Counted from the first letter of the stretch, positions 43,936 to 53,188 are shown. The stretch is DNA of 64,000 bases from Candidatus Rokuibacteriota bacterium (GCA_003220535.1 QHSU01000089.1:1-64000); one strand, 5' to 3'. A program made the numbers and translations. Notes: a model not told the origin generated them from the letters alone.

Positions 43936-45245
43936 CCATCGGCGAGGTGCGCTCGAGCCTCGAGGGGGAGACTCTCGGTCGGCAGTTGTACGACTGCGTC
44001 GCCGACCTCTATCCCATCTGCCGCAGCATCACCGGCGACGGCGTCCGCGAGACCCTGAGGCGCCTCCAGCGACTGACGCCCCTCACGGTGCACGAAGTCC
44101 CGAGCGGCGCCGAGGCCTTCGACTGGACGGTGCCGCGGGAATGGAACGTGCGCGATGCATACGTGAAGAACTCGCAGGGTGAGCGGGTCGTCGACTTCCG
44201 GCGGTCGAACCTGCACGTGGTCAACTACAGCGTCCCGGTCCGCCGGCGCATGTCGCTCGCGGAGCTCCGGCCGCACCTCTTCACGCTGCCGGACAAGGCC
44301 GATTGGATCCCCTACCGGACTTCGTACTACGCGGAGAGCTGGGGGTTCTGCCTGAGCCAACGGCAGCTCGACTCGCTGCCGGACGGCGAGTACGAGGTCT
44401 GCATCGACTCGTCGCTCGCGCCGGGCTCCCTGACGTACGGCGAATGTTACCTACCGGGCGAGTTGACCGACGAGATCTTGATCTCGTGCCACGTGTGCCA
44501 CCCGTCACTGGCCAACGACAACCTGTCCGGCGTCGCGATCGCCGCGTACCTCGGCCAGGCGCTCAGCCGGATCTCCCGCCGCCACTCGTTCCGGTTGCTG
44601 TTCATTCCGGGCACCATCGGGTCGATCACGTGGCTCTCGCGTAACGAGCCGATGATCCCCAGGATCCGGCATGGCCTCGTTCTCGCCTGCCTCGGCGACG
44701 GCGGGCGATTCACCTACAAGAAGAGCCGACGCGGCGACGCGGTGATCGACAGGGCGGCCCAGCACGTCCTCCGCCAGCTGGGCGATCACGAAGTGCAAGA
44801 GTTCTCGCCGTACGGCTACGACGAGCGACAGTTCTGCTCGCCCGGCTTCAACCTGCCGGTCGGTCGGCTCTCACGGACGCCGCACGGCCGATTCGCCGAG
44901 TATCACACCTCGGCGGACGACCTGGACTTCGTCCACCCCTCACAGCTGGCGGACTCGTTCGCGGCGTGCCTGGCGATCCTCGAGGTGCTCGAGGGCGACC
45001 GGACCTACATGAGCCAGAACCCAAAGGGCGAGCCGCAACTCGGGAAGCGAGGCCTCTACCACGCGATCGGCGGGCTCGCCCAAGCTTCCGCGAACGAGAT
45101 GGCGATGCTCTGGCTCCTCAACCTCTCCGACGGTGAGCACAGTCTGCTGGACACGGCGGAGCGATCCGGCTGTGACTTCGCGATCATCAGGAACGCGGCG
45201 GCCATTCTCTGCGACTTCGGTCTTCTCAAAGAGGTATCGATGTGA
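43932..45245 (+). CDS. DUF4910 aminopeptidase-like protein
   Basis: 437 residues from ATG 43932 (overlapping ATGA). The core resembles M28-type zinc aminopeptidases: ILISCHVCHPSLANDNLSGV (His and Asp ligands), FRLLFIPGTIGSITWLSRNE and RTPHGRFAEYHTSADDLDFV with a further His. A C-terminal winged-helix-like part follows (AMLWLLNLSDGEHSLLD). DUF4910 proteins recur in polysaccharide and antibiotic-sugar loci. Their reaction is unproven, but hydrolysis or transfer of an amide is plausible. The neighbour at 45269 follows at once. Confidence 0.82.
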   Translation: MTIGEVRSSLEGETLGRQLYDCVADLYPICRSITGDGVRETLRRLQRLTPLTVHEVPSGAEAFDWTVPREWNVRDAYVKNSQGERVVDFRRSNLHVVNYSVPVRRRMSLAELRPHLFTLPDKADWIPYRTSYYAESWGFCLSQRQLDSLPDGEYEVCIDSSLAPGSLTYGECYLPGELTDEILISCHVCHPSLANDNLSGVAIAAYLGQALSRISRRHSFRLLFIPGTIGSITWLSRNEPMIPRIRHGLVLACLGDGGRFTYKKSRRGDAVIDRAAQHVLRQLGDHEVQEFSPYGYDERQFCSPGFNLPVGRLSRTPHGRFAEYHTSADDLDFVHPSQLADSFAACLAILEVLEGDRTYMSQNPKGEPQLGKRGLYHAIGGLAQASANEMAMLWLLNLSDGEHSLLDTAERSGCDFAIIRNAAAILCDFGLLKEVSM

Positions 45246-45268
45246 CGCGCCCGAGAAAGGGGAACGGT

Positions 45269-46180
45269 ATGAACGCGGTCTTTTTCGACTCGAAGATGTC
45301 CGATGACGCCCGGCGTCGGTCCCTCTACGACGGGCAACTCTACCTCTTCTCGCCGACCCCGAGCTCCATCGAGCTGGTGGGGCTCGCGCGCGAGATGGCG
45401 CAGGATGCGTTCGCCCCCCTCGACCCGGAGTCAGCGCAGTTCAGCCTTCCGGTGGAGAAGTACGTCGAAATCCTGGCGGGGCTGAAGCCCCGGTTCATCC
45501 ATCACCCGAAGTGCAAAGAGCTCCTCCCTCGGATCCTCGGGGAGCTCGGGTGTGATCTCGCCAAGACGTACTTCGACGTGCCGCGGCTGCGCACGGCGAC
45601 GTCGGGCGGCTACCTGACCGCCGGCATCGCGTACGCCTTCCATCCCCACCGGGACACCTGGTACTCGGCGCCGATGTGCCAGATCAACTGGTGGATGCCG
45701 GTGTACGACATCGAGCCGGAGAACGCGATGGCGTTCCATCTCCGGTACTGGGCCCACGCCGTGCGGAACGGCTCGGCGGAATACAACTACGCCGAGTGGA
45801 ACCGGGAGAGCCGGCGAAACGCGGCCCAACACATCACGGTGGACACCCGCAAGCAGCCGCGCCCGGAAGAGACGGTCGAGCTCGATCCCCAGGTGCGCCT
45901 CATCTGCCCACCCGGCGGGATCATCGTGTTCTCGGGCGCCCACCTCCACTCCACGGTGCCCAACACGTCGGGGCGCACCCGGTACAGCATCGATTTCAGG
46001 ACCGTGCACCTCGACGACGCGAACGCCGACAGCGGCGCCCCCAACGTCGACTCGGCGTCGACCGGCACGACGATGGGCGACTACCTACGGGGCACGGATC
46101 TCGCCCACCTTCCGGCCGACGTGATCGCGCGGTACGACACCTCGCCCGTCATGGTCGGGTCCGGGGAGGACGGGCGCTGA
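45269..46180 (+). CDS. Fe(II)/2-oxoglutarate dioxygenase-like protein
   Basis: 303 residues from ATG 45269, which follows AAGGGGA at good distance. A GTG at 45242 overlapping the previous stop is possible. No named family is recognised with certainty. AFHPHRDTWYSAPMCQINWW offers an HxD pair, and FSGAHLHSTVPNTSGRTRYS offers the distal His and the Arg that binds 2-oxoglutarate, in the right order and spacing for a double-stranded beta-helix dioxygenase. A hydroxylation or desaturation of a sugar nucleotide is a reasonable guess, given neighbours on both sides. Confidence 0.6.
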   Translation: MNAVFFDSKMSDDARRRSLYDGQLYLFSPTPSSIELVGLAREMAQDAFAPLDPESAQFSLPVEKYVEILAGLKPRFIHHPKCKELLPRILGELGCDLAKTYFDVPRLRTATSGGYLTAGIAYAFHPHRDTWYSAPMCQINWWMPVYDIEPENAMAFHLRYWAHAVRNGSAEYNYAEWNRESRRNAAQHITVDTRKQPRPEETVELDPQVRLICPPGGIIVFSGAHLHSTVPNTSGRTRYSIDFRTVHLDDANADSGAPNVDSASTGTTMGDYLRGTDLAHLPADVIARYDTSPVMVGSGEDGR

Positions 46181-46185
46181 CGTCG

Positions 46186-47145
46186 ATGACCGACCCCAAC
46201 GGCGGCGGGCTCTTCGGGACGCGGGTGCTGGTCACGGGCGCCCGAGGGTTCCTGGGCAGCCACCTGTGCCGGGCGCTCGTCGGTGCCGGCGCCGACGTGG
46301 CCGCCGTGTCCCGAACCGCGCACAGCGGGGAGCCCACGGCGGTCCGTTGGTGGCAATGCGAGCTGGAGGACTTCGCGCAGGCCGAGGAGCTGGTTGGCCA
46401 GGCCCAGCCCGACGTGATCTTCCACCTGGGAGGGCGGGTGAGCGCTGCTCCGGATCCTTCTCTCGTGCTCCCGACGTTCCACAGCTTGCTCACCACCAGC
46501 GTGAACCTCCTGACGCTCGCGGCGCGGCGCGCATGCCGACGGGTCGTGTTCGTGGGTTCACTCGAGGAGCCATACGGTGCGGCGGCGGAGGACGCCACGC
46601 CCGCCTCGCCCTACGGCGCCGCGAAATGGGCGGCCGGCGCCTACGGACGGATGTTCCACGGCCTCTACGGTTGCTCCGTCGTCAACGTCCGCCCCTTCAT
46701 GACGTACGGGCCCGCGCAGGCCTGCGACAAGATCATTCCCTCGACGATTCTCTCGCTCCTCCGCCACGAGGAGCCCCGGTTGTCGGGCGGGCGGCGGCCG
46801 CTCGACTGGGTCTATGTGGACGACGTCATCGATGGCGTGCTCCGGGCCGCGACGGCCCATCGCGCCGAAGGACGGACGATCGATCTCGGCTCGGGGACCG
46901 CGGTGCCGGTGCGTGACATCGTCGAGCGGCTCGTGCGGCTCATCGATCCGTCGATCACACCACGGTTCGGAGCGCTGCCGGACCGGCCGGGCGGCGACGT
47001 CAGGGTCGCCAGCCTCGATCGGGCCGATGCCGTCCTCGGCTGGCGGCCGACCACCCCACTGGAGACTGGCCTGAGCCGGACGATCGAATGGTACCGGATG
47101 CGTCACGCCGAGTGCGCGCGCGAGCGACGCTCGGCGCACTCGTGA
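46186..47145 (+). CDS. NAD-dependent epimerase/dehydratase (extended SDR)
   Basis: 319 residues from ATG 46186: VLVTGARGFLGSHLCRALVG, IFHLGGRVSAAPDP, VVFVGSLEEPYG with YGAAKWAAG (YxxxK), and NVRPFMTYGPAQACDKIIP and LDWVYVDDVIDGVL in the C-terminal lobe. The Glu-Glu after the Ser (SLEEPYG) resembles the CDP-sugar/abequose-type reductases and epimerases. Together with the cytidylyltransferase directly downstream it probably acts on a CDP-deoxysugar, for example as a 4-ketoreductase. Confidence 0.82.
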   Translation: MTDPNGGGLFGTRVLVTGARGFLGSHLCRALVGAGADVAAVSRTAHSGEPTAVRWWQCELEDFAQAEELVGQAQPDVIFHLGGRVSAAPDPSLVLPTFHSLLTTSVNLLTLAARRACRRVVFVGSLEEPYGAAAEDATPASPYGAAKWAAGAYGRMFHGLYGCSVVNVRPFMTYGPAQACDKIIPSTILSLLRHEEPRLSGGRRPLDWVYVDDVIDGVLRAATAHRAEGRTIDLGSGTAVPVRDIVERLVRLIDPSITPRFGALPDRPGGDVRVASLDRADAVLGWRPTTPLETGLSRTIEWYRMRHAECARERRSAHS

Positions 47146-47155
47146 GGAGGCTGGA

Positions 47156-47980
47156 ATGAAGGTGGTCCTGTTTTGCGGCGGTCTTGGCACCCGGTTGCGC
47201 GAGTACTCGGAGACCGTGCCGAAGCCGATGGTCAACATCGGCTACCGGCCCATCATCTGGCATCTCATGAAGTACTACGCGCATTTCGGTCATACCGAGT
47301 TCATCCTCTGTCTCGGATATCGCGGCGATCTCATCAAGCAATATTTCCTGACCTACGACGAGTGTCTCTCCAACGACTTCGAGCTGACGGGCGGGAGCAA
47401 AGAGGTCAGGCTGTACGGTCGCGATATCGAGGGCTGGAAGATCACGTTCGCCGACACCGGCCTGCACTCCAACATCGGCCAGCGTCTCAAGGCCGTCCAG
47501 CGGTATCTCGGCGACGACGAGACCTTCCTCGCCAACTACAGCGACGGGCTTTCGGATCTCCCGCTGAGGGAGTACCTCGATCAGTTCCGCCAGCAGGACA
47601 AGATCGCCAGCTTCCTCTGCGTCCGACCCAGTCAGAGCTTTCATGCGGTCTCGCTGGGCGACGACTCGCTCGTCCGCGACATCCGTCACGTCGGCGGTTC
47701 CAGTCTCTGGATCAACGGGGGCTTCTTCGCCTTCAAGCGCGAGATCTTCGACTATCTCAAGGAAGGCGAGGAGCTCGTCGAGGAGCCCTTCCAGCGGCTG
47801 ATTCGCCTCGAGCAGCTGGCCGCGTATCGCTACCGTGGCTTCTGGGCCTGTATGGACACCTTCAAGGACAAGCAGGCGTTCGACGATATGAACGCGCGCG
47901 GCGAGACTCCGTGGACCGTCTGGAAGTCCGCCGCCGAGACTCTTGCGACACAACCTCACCAGATCAGGGGCGGCGAATGA
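47156..47980 (+). CDS. rfbF: glucose-1-phosphate cytidylyltransferase
   Basis: 274 residues beginning VVLFCGGLGTRLREYSETVP, the nucleotidyltransferase signature in the CDP-glucose-pyrophosphorylase form. KPMVNIGYRPIIWHLMKYYA, LGYRGDLIKQYFL, FLANYSDGLSD and WACMDTFKDKQAFDDM match RfbF closely. It makes CDP-glucose, the entry to CDP-deoxyhexoses. The next enzyme, CDP-glucose 4,6-dehydratase, is not evident in the window. It is translationally coupled to the aminotransferase gene (ATGA). Confidence 0.9.
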   Translation: MKVVLFCGGLGTRLREYSETVPKPMVNIGYRPIIWHLMKYYAHFGHTEFILCLGYRGDLIKQYFLTYDECLSNDFELTGGSKEVRLYGRDIEGWKITFADTGLHSNIGQRLKAVQRYLGDDETFLANYSDGLSDLPLREYLDQFRQQDKIASFLCVRPSQSFHAVSLGDDSLVRDIRHVGGSSLWINGGFFAFKREIFDYLKEGEELVEEPFQRLIRLEQLAAYRYRGFWACMDTFKDKQAFDDMNARGETPWTVWKSAAETLATQPHQIRGGE

Positions 47981-49182
47981 AGACGGAGGGGATTCCTTTC
48001 CTCGATCTCGTCACGGTTCATCGCGAATTGCGGGGAGAGCTCCGCGCGGTGTTCGAGGCTGCCCTCGACACCGCCGGGTTCATCGGTGGCCCGATGGTCC
48101 AGGAGTTCGAGCGCGACTTCGCCGAGGTGTGCGAAACGCGGTACTGCGTGGGCATGGCCAGCGGCACGGACGCGGTGCGCCTGGCGCTGGTCGCGGCGGG
48201 TGTCCGACCCGGCGACACCGTGGTGACGGTCCCGCACACCTTCTTCGCGACCACCGAGGCGATCTCGCAGGCCTGCGCGCGCTTCGACTTCGTCGACATC
48301 GACCCGCGCACCTACACCATGGATCCCGAGAAGCTCCTCGCCTACCTGGAGACCGAGTGCGTCCCCGACCCACGGACGGGCCGCCTGGTGAGCCAGCGCA
48401 CGGGTGGTCCGGTGACGGCGATCATTCCGGTACACCTCTACGGCCAGGTCGCCGACATGGACGCGATCCTCGACGTGGCGGCCCGGTACGACCTGATCGT
48501 CGTCGAGGACGCCTGCCAGGCGCACGGCGCGGAGTACTTCTCGAAGCGTGAGGGCCGCTGGCGCAAGGCCGGGTCTATGGGGCGTGCGGCGGCGTTCAGC
48601 TTCTATCCCGGCAAGAACCTGGGCGCCTGTGGTGAAGCAGGGGCCGTCACCACTGACGACCAGCAGCTGGCGCGCGCCTGCAGCATGCTGCGCGACCACG
48701 GGCAGTCGAAGAAGTACATCCACGACATCGAGGGATACAACGGCCGGCTCGACGCCATCCAGGCCGGGCTCTTACGGGTGAAGCTCCGCCATCTGGCCAA
48801 GTGGAACGAGCAGCGGCGCGAGAGCGCGCGCAGCTACGACGAGCTCTTCGGCGAGACCCACGGGAAGGTCGTCCTCCCGCACGTGCCGTCCTGGTCGCGG
48901 CCGGTCTTCCATCTCTACGTCGTGCGCGTCGCGGACCGGGAGCGGATCCAGAAGGACCTGACCGCCGCGGGCATCGGCACGGGCATCCACTACCCGATCC
49001 CGCTCCACCTGGTCAAGGCGTACGAGGCCGAGGGCTTCCGCCCGGGCGACTTCCCCGTCTCCGAGCGGGCGGCTTCCGAGGTCCTGTCGCTACCGATGTT
49101 CCCCGGGCTCGCCCCCGAGCAGCAGCAGCGCGTCGTCAGCGAGGTCGTGAAATTGGTGGCCGCCCGGGAGGGTCGCCCGTGA
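47977..49182 (+). CDS. DegT/DnrJ/EryC1/StrS aminotransferase, sugar-nucleotide type
   Basis: 401 residues of the PLP-dependent SAT family: IPFLDLVTVHRELRGELRAV, CVGMASGTDAVRLAL, PHTFFATTEAISQA, IIPVHLYGQVADMD, VVEDACQAHGA and the PLP Lys in AFSFYPGKNLGACGEAGA. A ~20-residue insertion (CVPDPRTGRLVSQRTGG) is unusual. It transaminates a ketosugar nucleotide. Placement between rfbF and the 2-epimerase gene leaves open whether it serves the CDP branch or the diacetamido-uronate branch. Confidence 0.9.
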   Translation: MKTEGIPFLDLVTVHRELRGELRAVFEAALDTAGFIGGPMVQEFERDFAEVCETRYCVGMASGTDAVRLALVAAGVRPGDTVVTVPHTFFATTEAISQACARFDFVDIDPRTYTMDPEKLLAYLETECVPDPRTGRLVSQRTGGPVTAIIPVHLYGQVADMDAILDVAARYDLIVVEDACQAHGAEYFSKREGRWRKAGSMGRAAAFSFYPGKNLGACGEAGAVTTDDQQLARACSMLRDHGQSKKYIHDIEGYNGRLDAIQAGLLRVKLRHLAKWNEQRRESARSYDELFGETHGKVVLPHVPSWSRPVFHLYVVRVADRERIQKDLTAAGIGTGIHYPIPLHLVKAYEAEGFRPGDFPVSERAASEVLSLPMFPGLAPEQQQRVVSEVVKLVAAREGRP

Positions 49183-50231
49183 AGCTCGTCTCCATCGTGG
49201 GCGCGCGGCCGCAGTTCATCAAGGCGGCCGCCCTGAGCCGCGAGCTCCGCCAGCGCCACAAGGAAATCCTGGTGCACACCGGGCAGCACTACGACTACGA
49301 GATGTCCGGCATCTTCTTCGACGGGCTCGAGATCCCGCCGCCCGACGTCAACCTGGGCGTCGGGTCCGGCTCGCACGGGAATCAGACCGCGGCCATGCTC
49401 CGCGGCATCGAGGACGTGCTGCTCCTCGAGCGCCCGGACTGGCTCGTGATCTACGGCGATACGAACTCCACCCTGGCCGGCGCCCTGGCGGCGTCGAAGG
49501 TCTCCGTGCCGGTCGCCCACGTCGAAGCGGGGCTCAGAAGCTTCAACCGCCATATGCCGGAGGAGATCAACCGGGTCGTCGCAGACCACCTGTCGAACCT
49601 CCTCCTCTGCCCGAGCGACACCGCGGTGCGGAACCTGGCGACCGAGGGCATCGGGCGCAACGTGCATCTCGTGGGCGACGTCATGCTGGACATCCTGAAC
49701 TGGGCCCGGCGGCGGGTCGCCGAGCACCCACCGGAGATCGTGGAGCGACTCGGCGTGAAGCCGAAGTCCTACGTGCTCGCCACGGTCCACCGCGGCGAAA
49801 ATACCGACGATCCGGCCCGGCTGTCGGGCATTCTGAAGGCATTCGCCGCGCTCGACGAGCCCGTGATCTTCCCGGTTCATCCGCGTGCCCGTCGGGTCAT
49901 CACCGAAGCGGGCTGGCGGCTTTCGCCAGATGTTCAGATGATCGACCCGGTGGGCTATCTCGACATGGTGGCCCTGGCGGGCTCCGCCCGCGTGGTGCTC
50001 ACGGACTCCGGCGGGCTCCAGAAGGAGGCCTACTGGCTGGGGGTCCCCTGCGTCACCTTGCGGGACGAGACCGAGTGGGTGGAGACGGTGGACGCCGGGT
50101 GGAACGTCCTGGTGGGCTCTGACACAGAGAAGATTGTTCAGACCGTTCATTCATTCGAGCCAGCGGAATCGCGTCCGGCTCTGTACGGCGACGGTTGCGT
50201 CGCGGCCAGATGCGCCGATCTGTTGGATTGA
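49179..50231 (+). CDS. wecB: UDP-GlcNAc (or UDP-GlcNAc3NAcA) 2-epimerase
   Basis: 350 residues from GTG 49179 (GTGA overlap). The family's markers are complete: IVGARPQFIKAAALSRELR, HTGQHYDYEMSGIFF, GDTNSTLAGALAA, HVEAGLRSFNRHMPEEINR, DSGGLQKEAYWLGVPCV and RDETEWVET. The enzyme inverts C2 through a 2-acetamidoglucal intermediate. Next to WbpB/D/E-like genes it most likely acts as WbpI, giving UDP-ManNAc(3NAc)A. The plain WecB reaction remains possible, so the symbol is by family. Confidence 0.88.
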   Translation: MKLVSIVGARPQFIKAAALSRELRQRHKEILVHTGQHYDYEMSGIFFDGLEIPPPDVNLGVGSGSHGNQTAAMLRGIEDVLLLERPDWLVIYGDTNSTLAGALAASKVSVPVAHVEAGLRSFNRHMPEEINRVVADHLSNLLLCPSDTAVRNLATEGIGRNVHLVGDVMLDILNWARRRVAEHPPEIVERLGVKPKSYVLATVHRGENTDDPARLSGILKAFAALDEPVIFPVHPRARRVITEAGWRLSPDVQMIDPVGYLDMVALAGSARVVLTDSGGLQKEAYWLGVPCVTLRDETEWVETVDAGWNVLVGSDTEKIVQTVHSFEPAESRPALYGDGCVAARCADLLD

Positions 50232-50239
50232 GGAGATTC

Positions 50240-51937
50240 ATGCACAACGGACCAGTCGGGACGCCCAAGATCAACGTCGCCGTCGTTGGAGTCGGCTACT
50301 GGGGTCGGAACCTCGTCCGGAACTTTCACCAGCTCGGCTCCCTGGCCGCGCTGTGTGACGCCGAGCCGTCCGTCGAGGAGACCTACCGGCGCCAGTACGA
50401 GAACGTCCGGTTCGTCAGGGAGTTCGACGCGGTCCTGGCCGACCCCTCCATCGGCGCCGTCGCGCTGGCCACGCCGGCGGTCACCCACTACGAGCTGGCG
50501 AAGGCGGCCCTGGAAGCGGGCAAGGACGTGCTCGTCGAGAAGCCCTTGTCCATCGAGGTCGCGCAGGGTGAGGCGCTGGTGAAGCTGGCGGCGGCGAAGG
50601 GCCGGATCCTCATGGTCGGCCACATTCTCCGGTACCATCCAGCGATCTTGAAGCTGCAGGAATTGATCGGGGACGGCGCCCTCGGACAGATCAACTATCT
50701 CTACTCGAATCGGCTCAACATCGGGAAGATCCGTACCGAAGAGAACATTCTCTGGAGCTTCGCGCCGCACGACATCTCGGTGATGCTGGCGCTCCTGAAC
50801 GAGAGCCCGACCCGGGTGTCCTGTCAGGGCGGCGCCTACCTGAGTCGCAACGTCTTCGACGTCACCTTGAGCCACTTCGAGTTCCCGAGCGGGGTGAAGG
50901 CCCACATCTTCGTGAGCTGGCTGCACCCCGTCAAGGAGCAGCGGCTCGTGGTGGTCGGGTCGGAGAAGATGGCGGTCTTCGACGACACCGCCGAGCAGAA
51001 GCTCGTCCTCTACCCGCACCGGGTCGAATGGAAGAACCGCGTGCCGACGGCGGTCAAGGCCAACGGGGAGGCCGTCGCGCTGGACGATCGCGAGCCCCTC
51101 AAGGCGGAGTGCCAGCACTTTCTCGACTGCATCCGGTCCCGGACCTCGCCGGTGAGCGACGGCGCGGAAGGCCTGCGGGTCCTGCGCGTCCTCGACGCCT
51201 GCCAGCGCTCGTTGCTGCTGGCCGGCGGCTCTGCGCCGGAGCCGACCGCGCTTCCCGTCGAGAAGAACGAGCACGAGCGCCCGTACTTCGTCCACGAGTC
51301 GGCCTACGTCGACGACGGCGCCGAGGTCGGCGCGGGGACCAAGATCTGGCATTTCTCCCACGTCATGAAGGATGCGCGCATCGGCGAGCGTTGCGTCATC
51401 GGCCAGAACGTCAACGTCGACGGGGGCACGCGGCTCGGGAACAACGTCAAGATCCAGAACAACGTGTCGATCTACACCGGCGTCGTCATCGAGGACGACG
51501 TCTTTCTCGGGCCGTCGTGCGTCCTCACCAACGTGACAAACCCTCGCTCGCAAGTGAACCGGCACTCGCTCTACGAGACGACGCGACTCAAGCGCGGGTG
51601 CACGGTCGGCGCCAATGCGACGATTCTCTGCGGCGTCACGATCGGGCGGTATGCGTTCGTGGGCGCCGGTTCGGTGGTGACCCGGAACGTCCCGGACTTC
51701 GCGCTGGTCGTCGGCAACCCGGCCCGCCAGGTGGGATGGATGAGTCGCCACGGCCACCGACTCGACTCGCCGGACGCCGACGGGGTGATGCGGTGCCCCG
51801 AGAGCGGCCACCGGTATCGCAAGAACGACGAGGGCGTGCTGCAGTGTCTCGATCTCCATGAAGAGGCTCCCCTGCCCGACGAATTGAGCAAGGGCACCAA
51901 ATCGTACCGACAAGTGAGGGAAGAGGCCAAGTCATGA
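50240..51937 (+). CDS. fused Gfo/Idh/MocA oxidoreductase - N-acetyltransferase (WbpB-WbpD fusion)
   Basis: 565 residues from ATG 50240 behind AGGAG. Residues ~10-340 are a WbpB/WlbA oxidoreductase (INVAVVGVGYWGRNLVRNFH, VLVEKPLSIEVAQGEAL, WSFAPHDISVMLALL). Residues ~355-510 are a hexapeptide-repeat acetyltransferase (IWHFSHVMKDARIGERCVIG, GAGSVVTRNVPDFALVVGNP). A ~50-residue tail with CPESGHRYRKNDEG looks like a small zinc-less end domain. It would carry out C3 oxidation and later N-acetylation around the aminotransferase step encoded directly downstream (ATGA overlap). It duplicates the split pair at 38877-40372. Confidence 0.9.
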   Translation: MHNGPVGTPKINVAVVGVGYWGRNLVRNFHQLGSLAALCDAEPSVEETYRRQYENVRFVREFDAVLADPSIGAVALATPAVTHYELAKAALEAGKDVLVEKPLSIEVAQGEALVKLAAAKGRILMVGHILRYHPAILKLQELIGDGALGQINYLYSNRLNIGKIRTEENILWSFAPHDISVMLALLNESPTRVSCQGGAYLSRNVFDVTLSHFEFPSGVKAHIFVSWLHPVKEQRLVVVGSEKMAVFDDTAEQKLVLYPHRVEWKNRVPTAVKANGEAVALDDREPLKAECQHFLDCIRSRTSPVSDGAEGLRVLRVLDACQRSLLLAGGSAPEPTALPVEKNEHERPYFVHESAYVDDGAEVGAGTKIWHFSHVMKDARIGERCVIGQNVNVDGGTRLGNNVKIQNNVSIYTGVVIEDDVFLGPSCVLTNVTNPRSQVNRHSLYETTRLKRGCTVGANATILCGVTIGRYAFVGAGSVVTRNVPDFALVVGNPARQVGWMSRHGHRLDSPDADGVMRCPESGHRYRKNDEGVLQCLDLHEEAPLPDELSKGTKSYRQVREEAKS

Positions 51938-53088
51938 ACGTGCCGCTGCTGGATCTCAAGGCGCAGTACCAGAGCATCAAGGCCGACGTCGACGCGGCGG
52001 TCGCGGAGGTGGTGGCGTCCCAGCACTTCATCCTGGGACCGAAGGTGGAGCAGTGCGAGAAGGCCGTCGCCGCGTACTGCGGATGCTCGTACGCGGTGGG
52101 CGTCTCGTCAGGCACCGACGCCCTGCTGGCCTGCCTGATGGTGGAGAACATCGGCCCGGGCGACGAGGTCATCACGACCCCGTACACGTTCTTCGCGACC
52201 GCCGGAGCGATCGCCCGCCTGGGCGCGACGCCGGTCCTCGTCGACATCGATCCGACGACCTATAACCTCGATCCGGGACGGATCGAGGCGAAGGTGACGA
52301 AGCGCACCCGCGCCATCATGCCGGTCTACCTCTACGGCCAGATGGCCGACATGGAGCCCGTGATGTGGGTGGCCGACAAGTACGGCCTCGCGGTCATCGA
52401 GGACGCCGCGCAGGCGATCGGGGCCGAGCACAAGGGCCGGCGGGCCGGCAGCATCGGCCAGTACGGGTGTCTTTCGTTCTTCCCCTCGAAGAATCTCGGC
52501 GCGTTCGGGGACGGCGGGATGATCGTCACGAACGACGCCGAGCGCGCGGAGAAGCTGATGTGCCTGCGCGCCCACGGGTCCAAGCCGAAGTACCACCACA
52601 AGGTCGTCGGCGGCAACTTCCGCCTCGACGCGCTCCAGGCGGCGGTCGTGTCGGCCAAGCTGCCCTACCTGGATTCGTGGACGGCCGCGCGCCAGCGCAA
52701 CGCCGAGCGCTACGATGGGCTGTTCGCCTCCTCCGGGCTTTCGATCGCCGACAGCGCCCCCCTCTCCACGACGGGGTCGCCGCAGATCGTGCTCCCGAAG
52801 GTCGTGACGGACCGCCACATCTTCAACCAGTACGTGATCCGCGTGCCGCGGCGCGATCAACTGAAAGCCGCGCTCCAGAAGAAGGGCGTCGGAACGGAAG
52901 TCTATTACCCCGTCCCGATGCATCTGCAGGAGTGCTTCGCGTACCTGGGCCACCCAGCCGGCTCGTTCCCCGAGAGCGAAGCGGCCGCGAACGAGACGCT
53001 GGCGCTGCCAGTGTACCCGGAGCTCACGGACGCGCAGGCCCGGTACGTGGTCGAGTGCACCCGGGAGTTCTTCACGACCGGCGCGTAG
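51934..53088 (+). CDS. DegT-family aminotransferase (WbpE-like)
   Basis: 384 residues: VPLLDLKAQYQSIKADVDAA, FILGPKVEQCEKAVAAYCG, AVGVSSGTDALLACLM, TTPYTFFATAGAIAR, IMPVYLYGQMADME and VIEDAAQAIGAEH, with the PLP Lys in CLSFFPSKNLGAFGDGGM. The close match to the WbpE/WlbC form and coupling to the fused oxidoreductase-acetyltransferase point to transamination of the UDP-3-keto-GlcNAcA intermediate with glutamate. The 100 bp after it shows no further signal. Confidence 0.92.
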   Translation: MNVPLLDLKAQYQSIKADVDAAVAEVVASQHFILGPKVEQCEKAVAAYCGCSYAVGVSSGTDALLACLMVENIGPGDEVITTPYTFFATAGAIARLGATPVLVDIDPTTYNLDPGRIEAKVTKRTRAIMPVYLYGQMADMEPVMWVADKYGLAVIEDAAQAIGAEHKGRRAGSIGQYGCLSFFPSKNLGAFGDGGMIVTNDAERAEKLMCLRAHGSKPKYHHKVVGGNFRLDALQAAVVSAKLPYLDSWTAARQRNAERYDGLFASSGLSIADSAPLSTTGSPQIVLPKVVTDRHIFNQYVIRVPRRDQLKAALQKKGVGTEVYYPVPMHLQECFAYLGHPAGSFPESEAAANETLALPVYPELTDAQARYVVECTREFFTTGA

Positions 53089-53188
53089 TGCGCGACGCCG
53101 TTCGGAGGCTTCAGGCCATCACGCTACCACCGACTGCCAGGCGTGCCGGCCGACGTCCGGCCGTGCCGAGCCGCGGAGGGAATGCGCC

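Noticed and set aside
48801..49178. Upstream extension of the 2-epimerase frame over the aminotransferase gene
   Set aside because: The fold starts at the GTG of 49179, which overlaps the upstream stop; the extension is a shadow of the aminotransferase frame.
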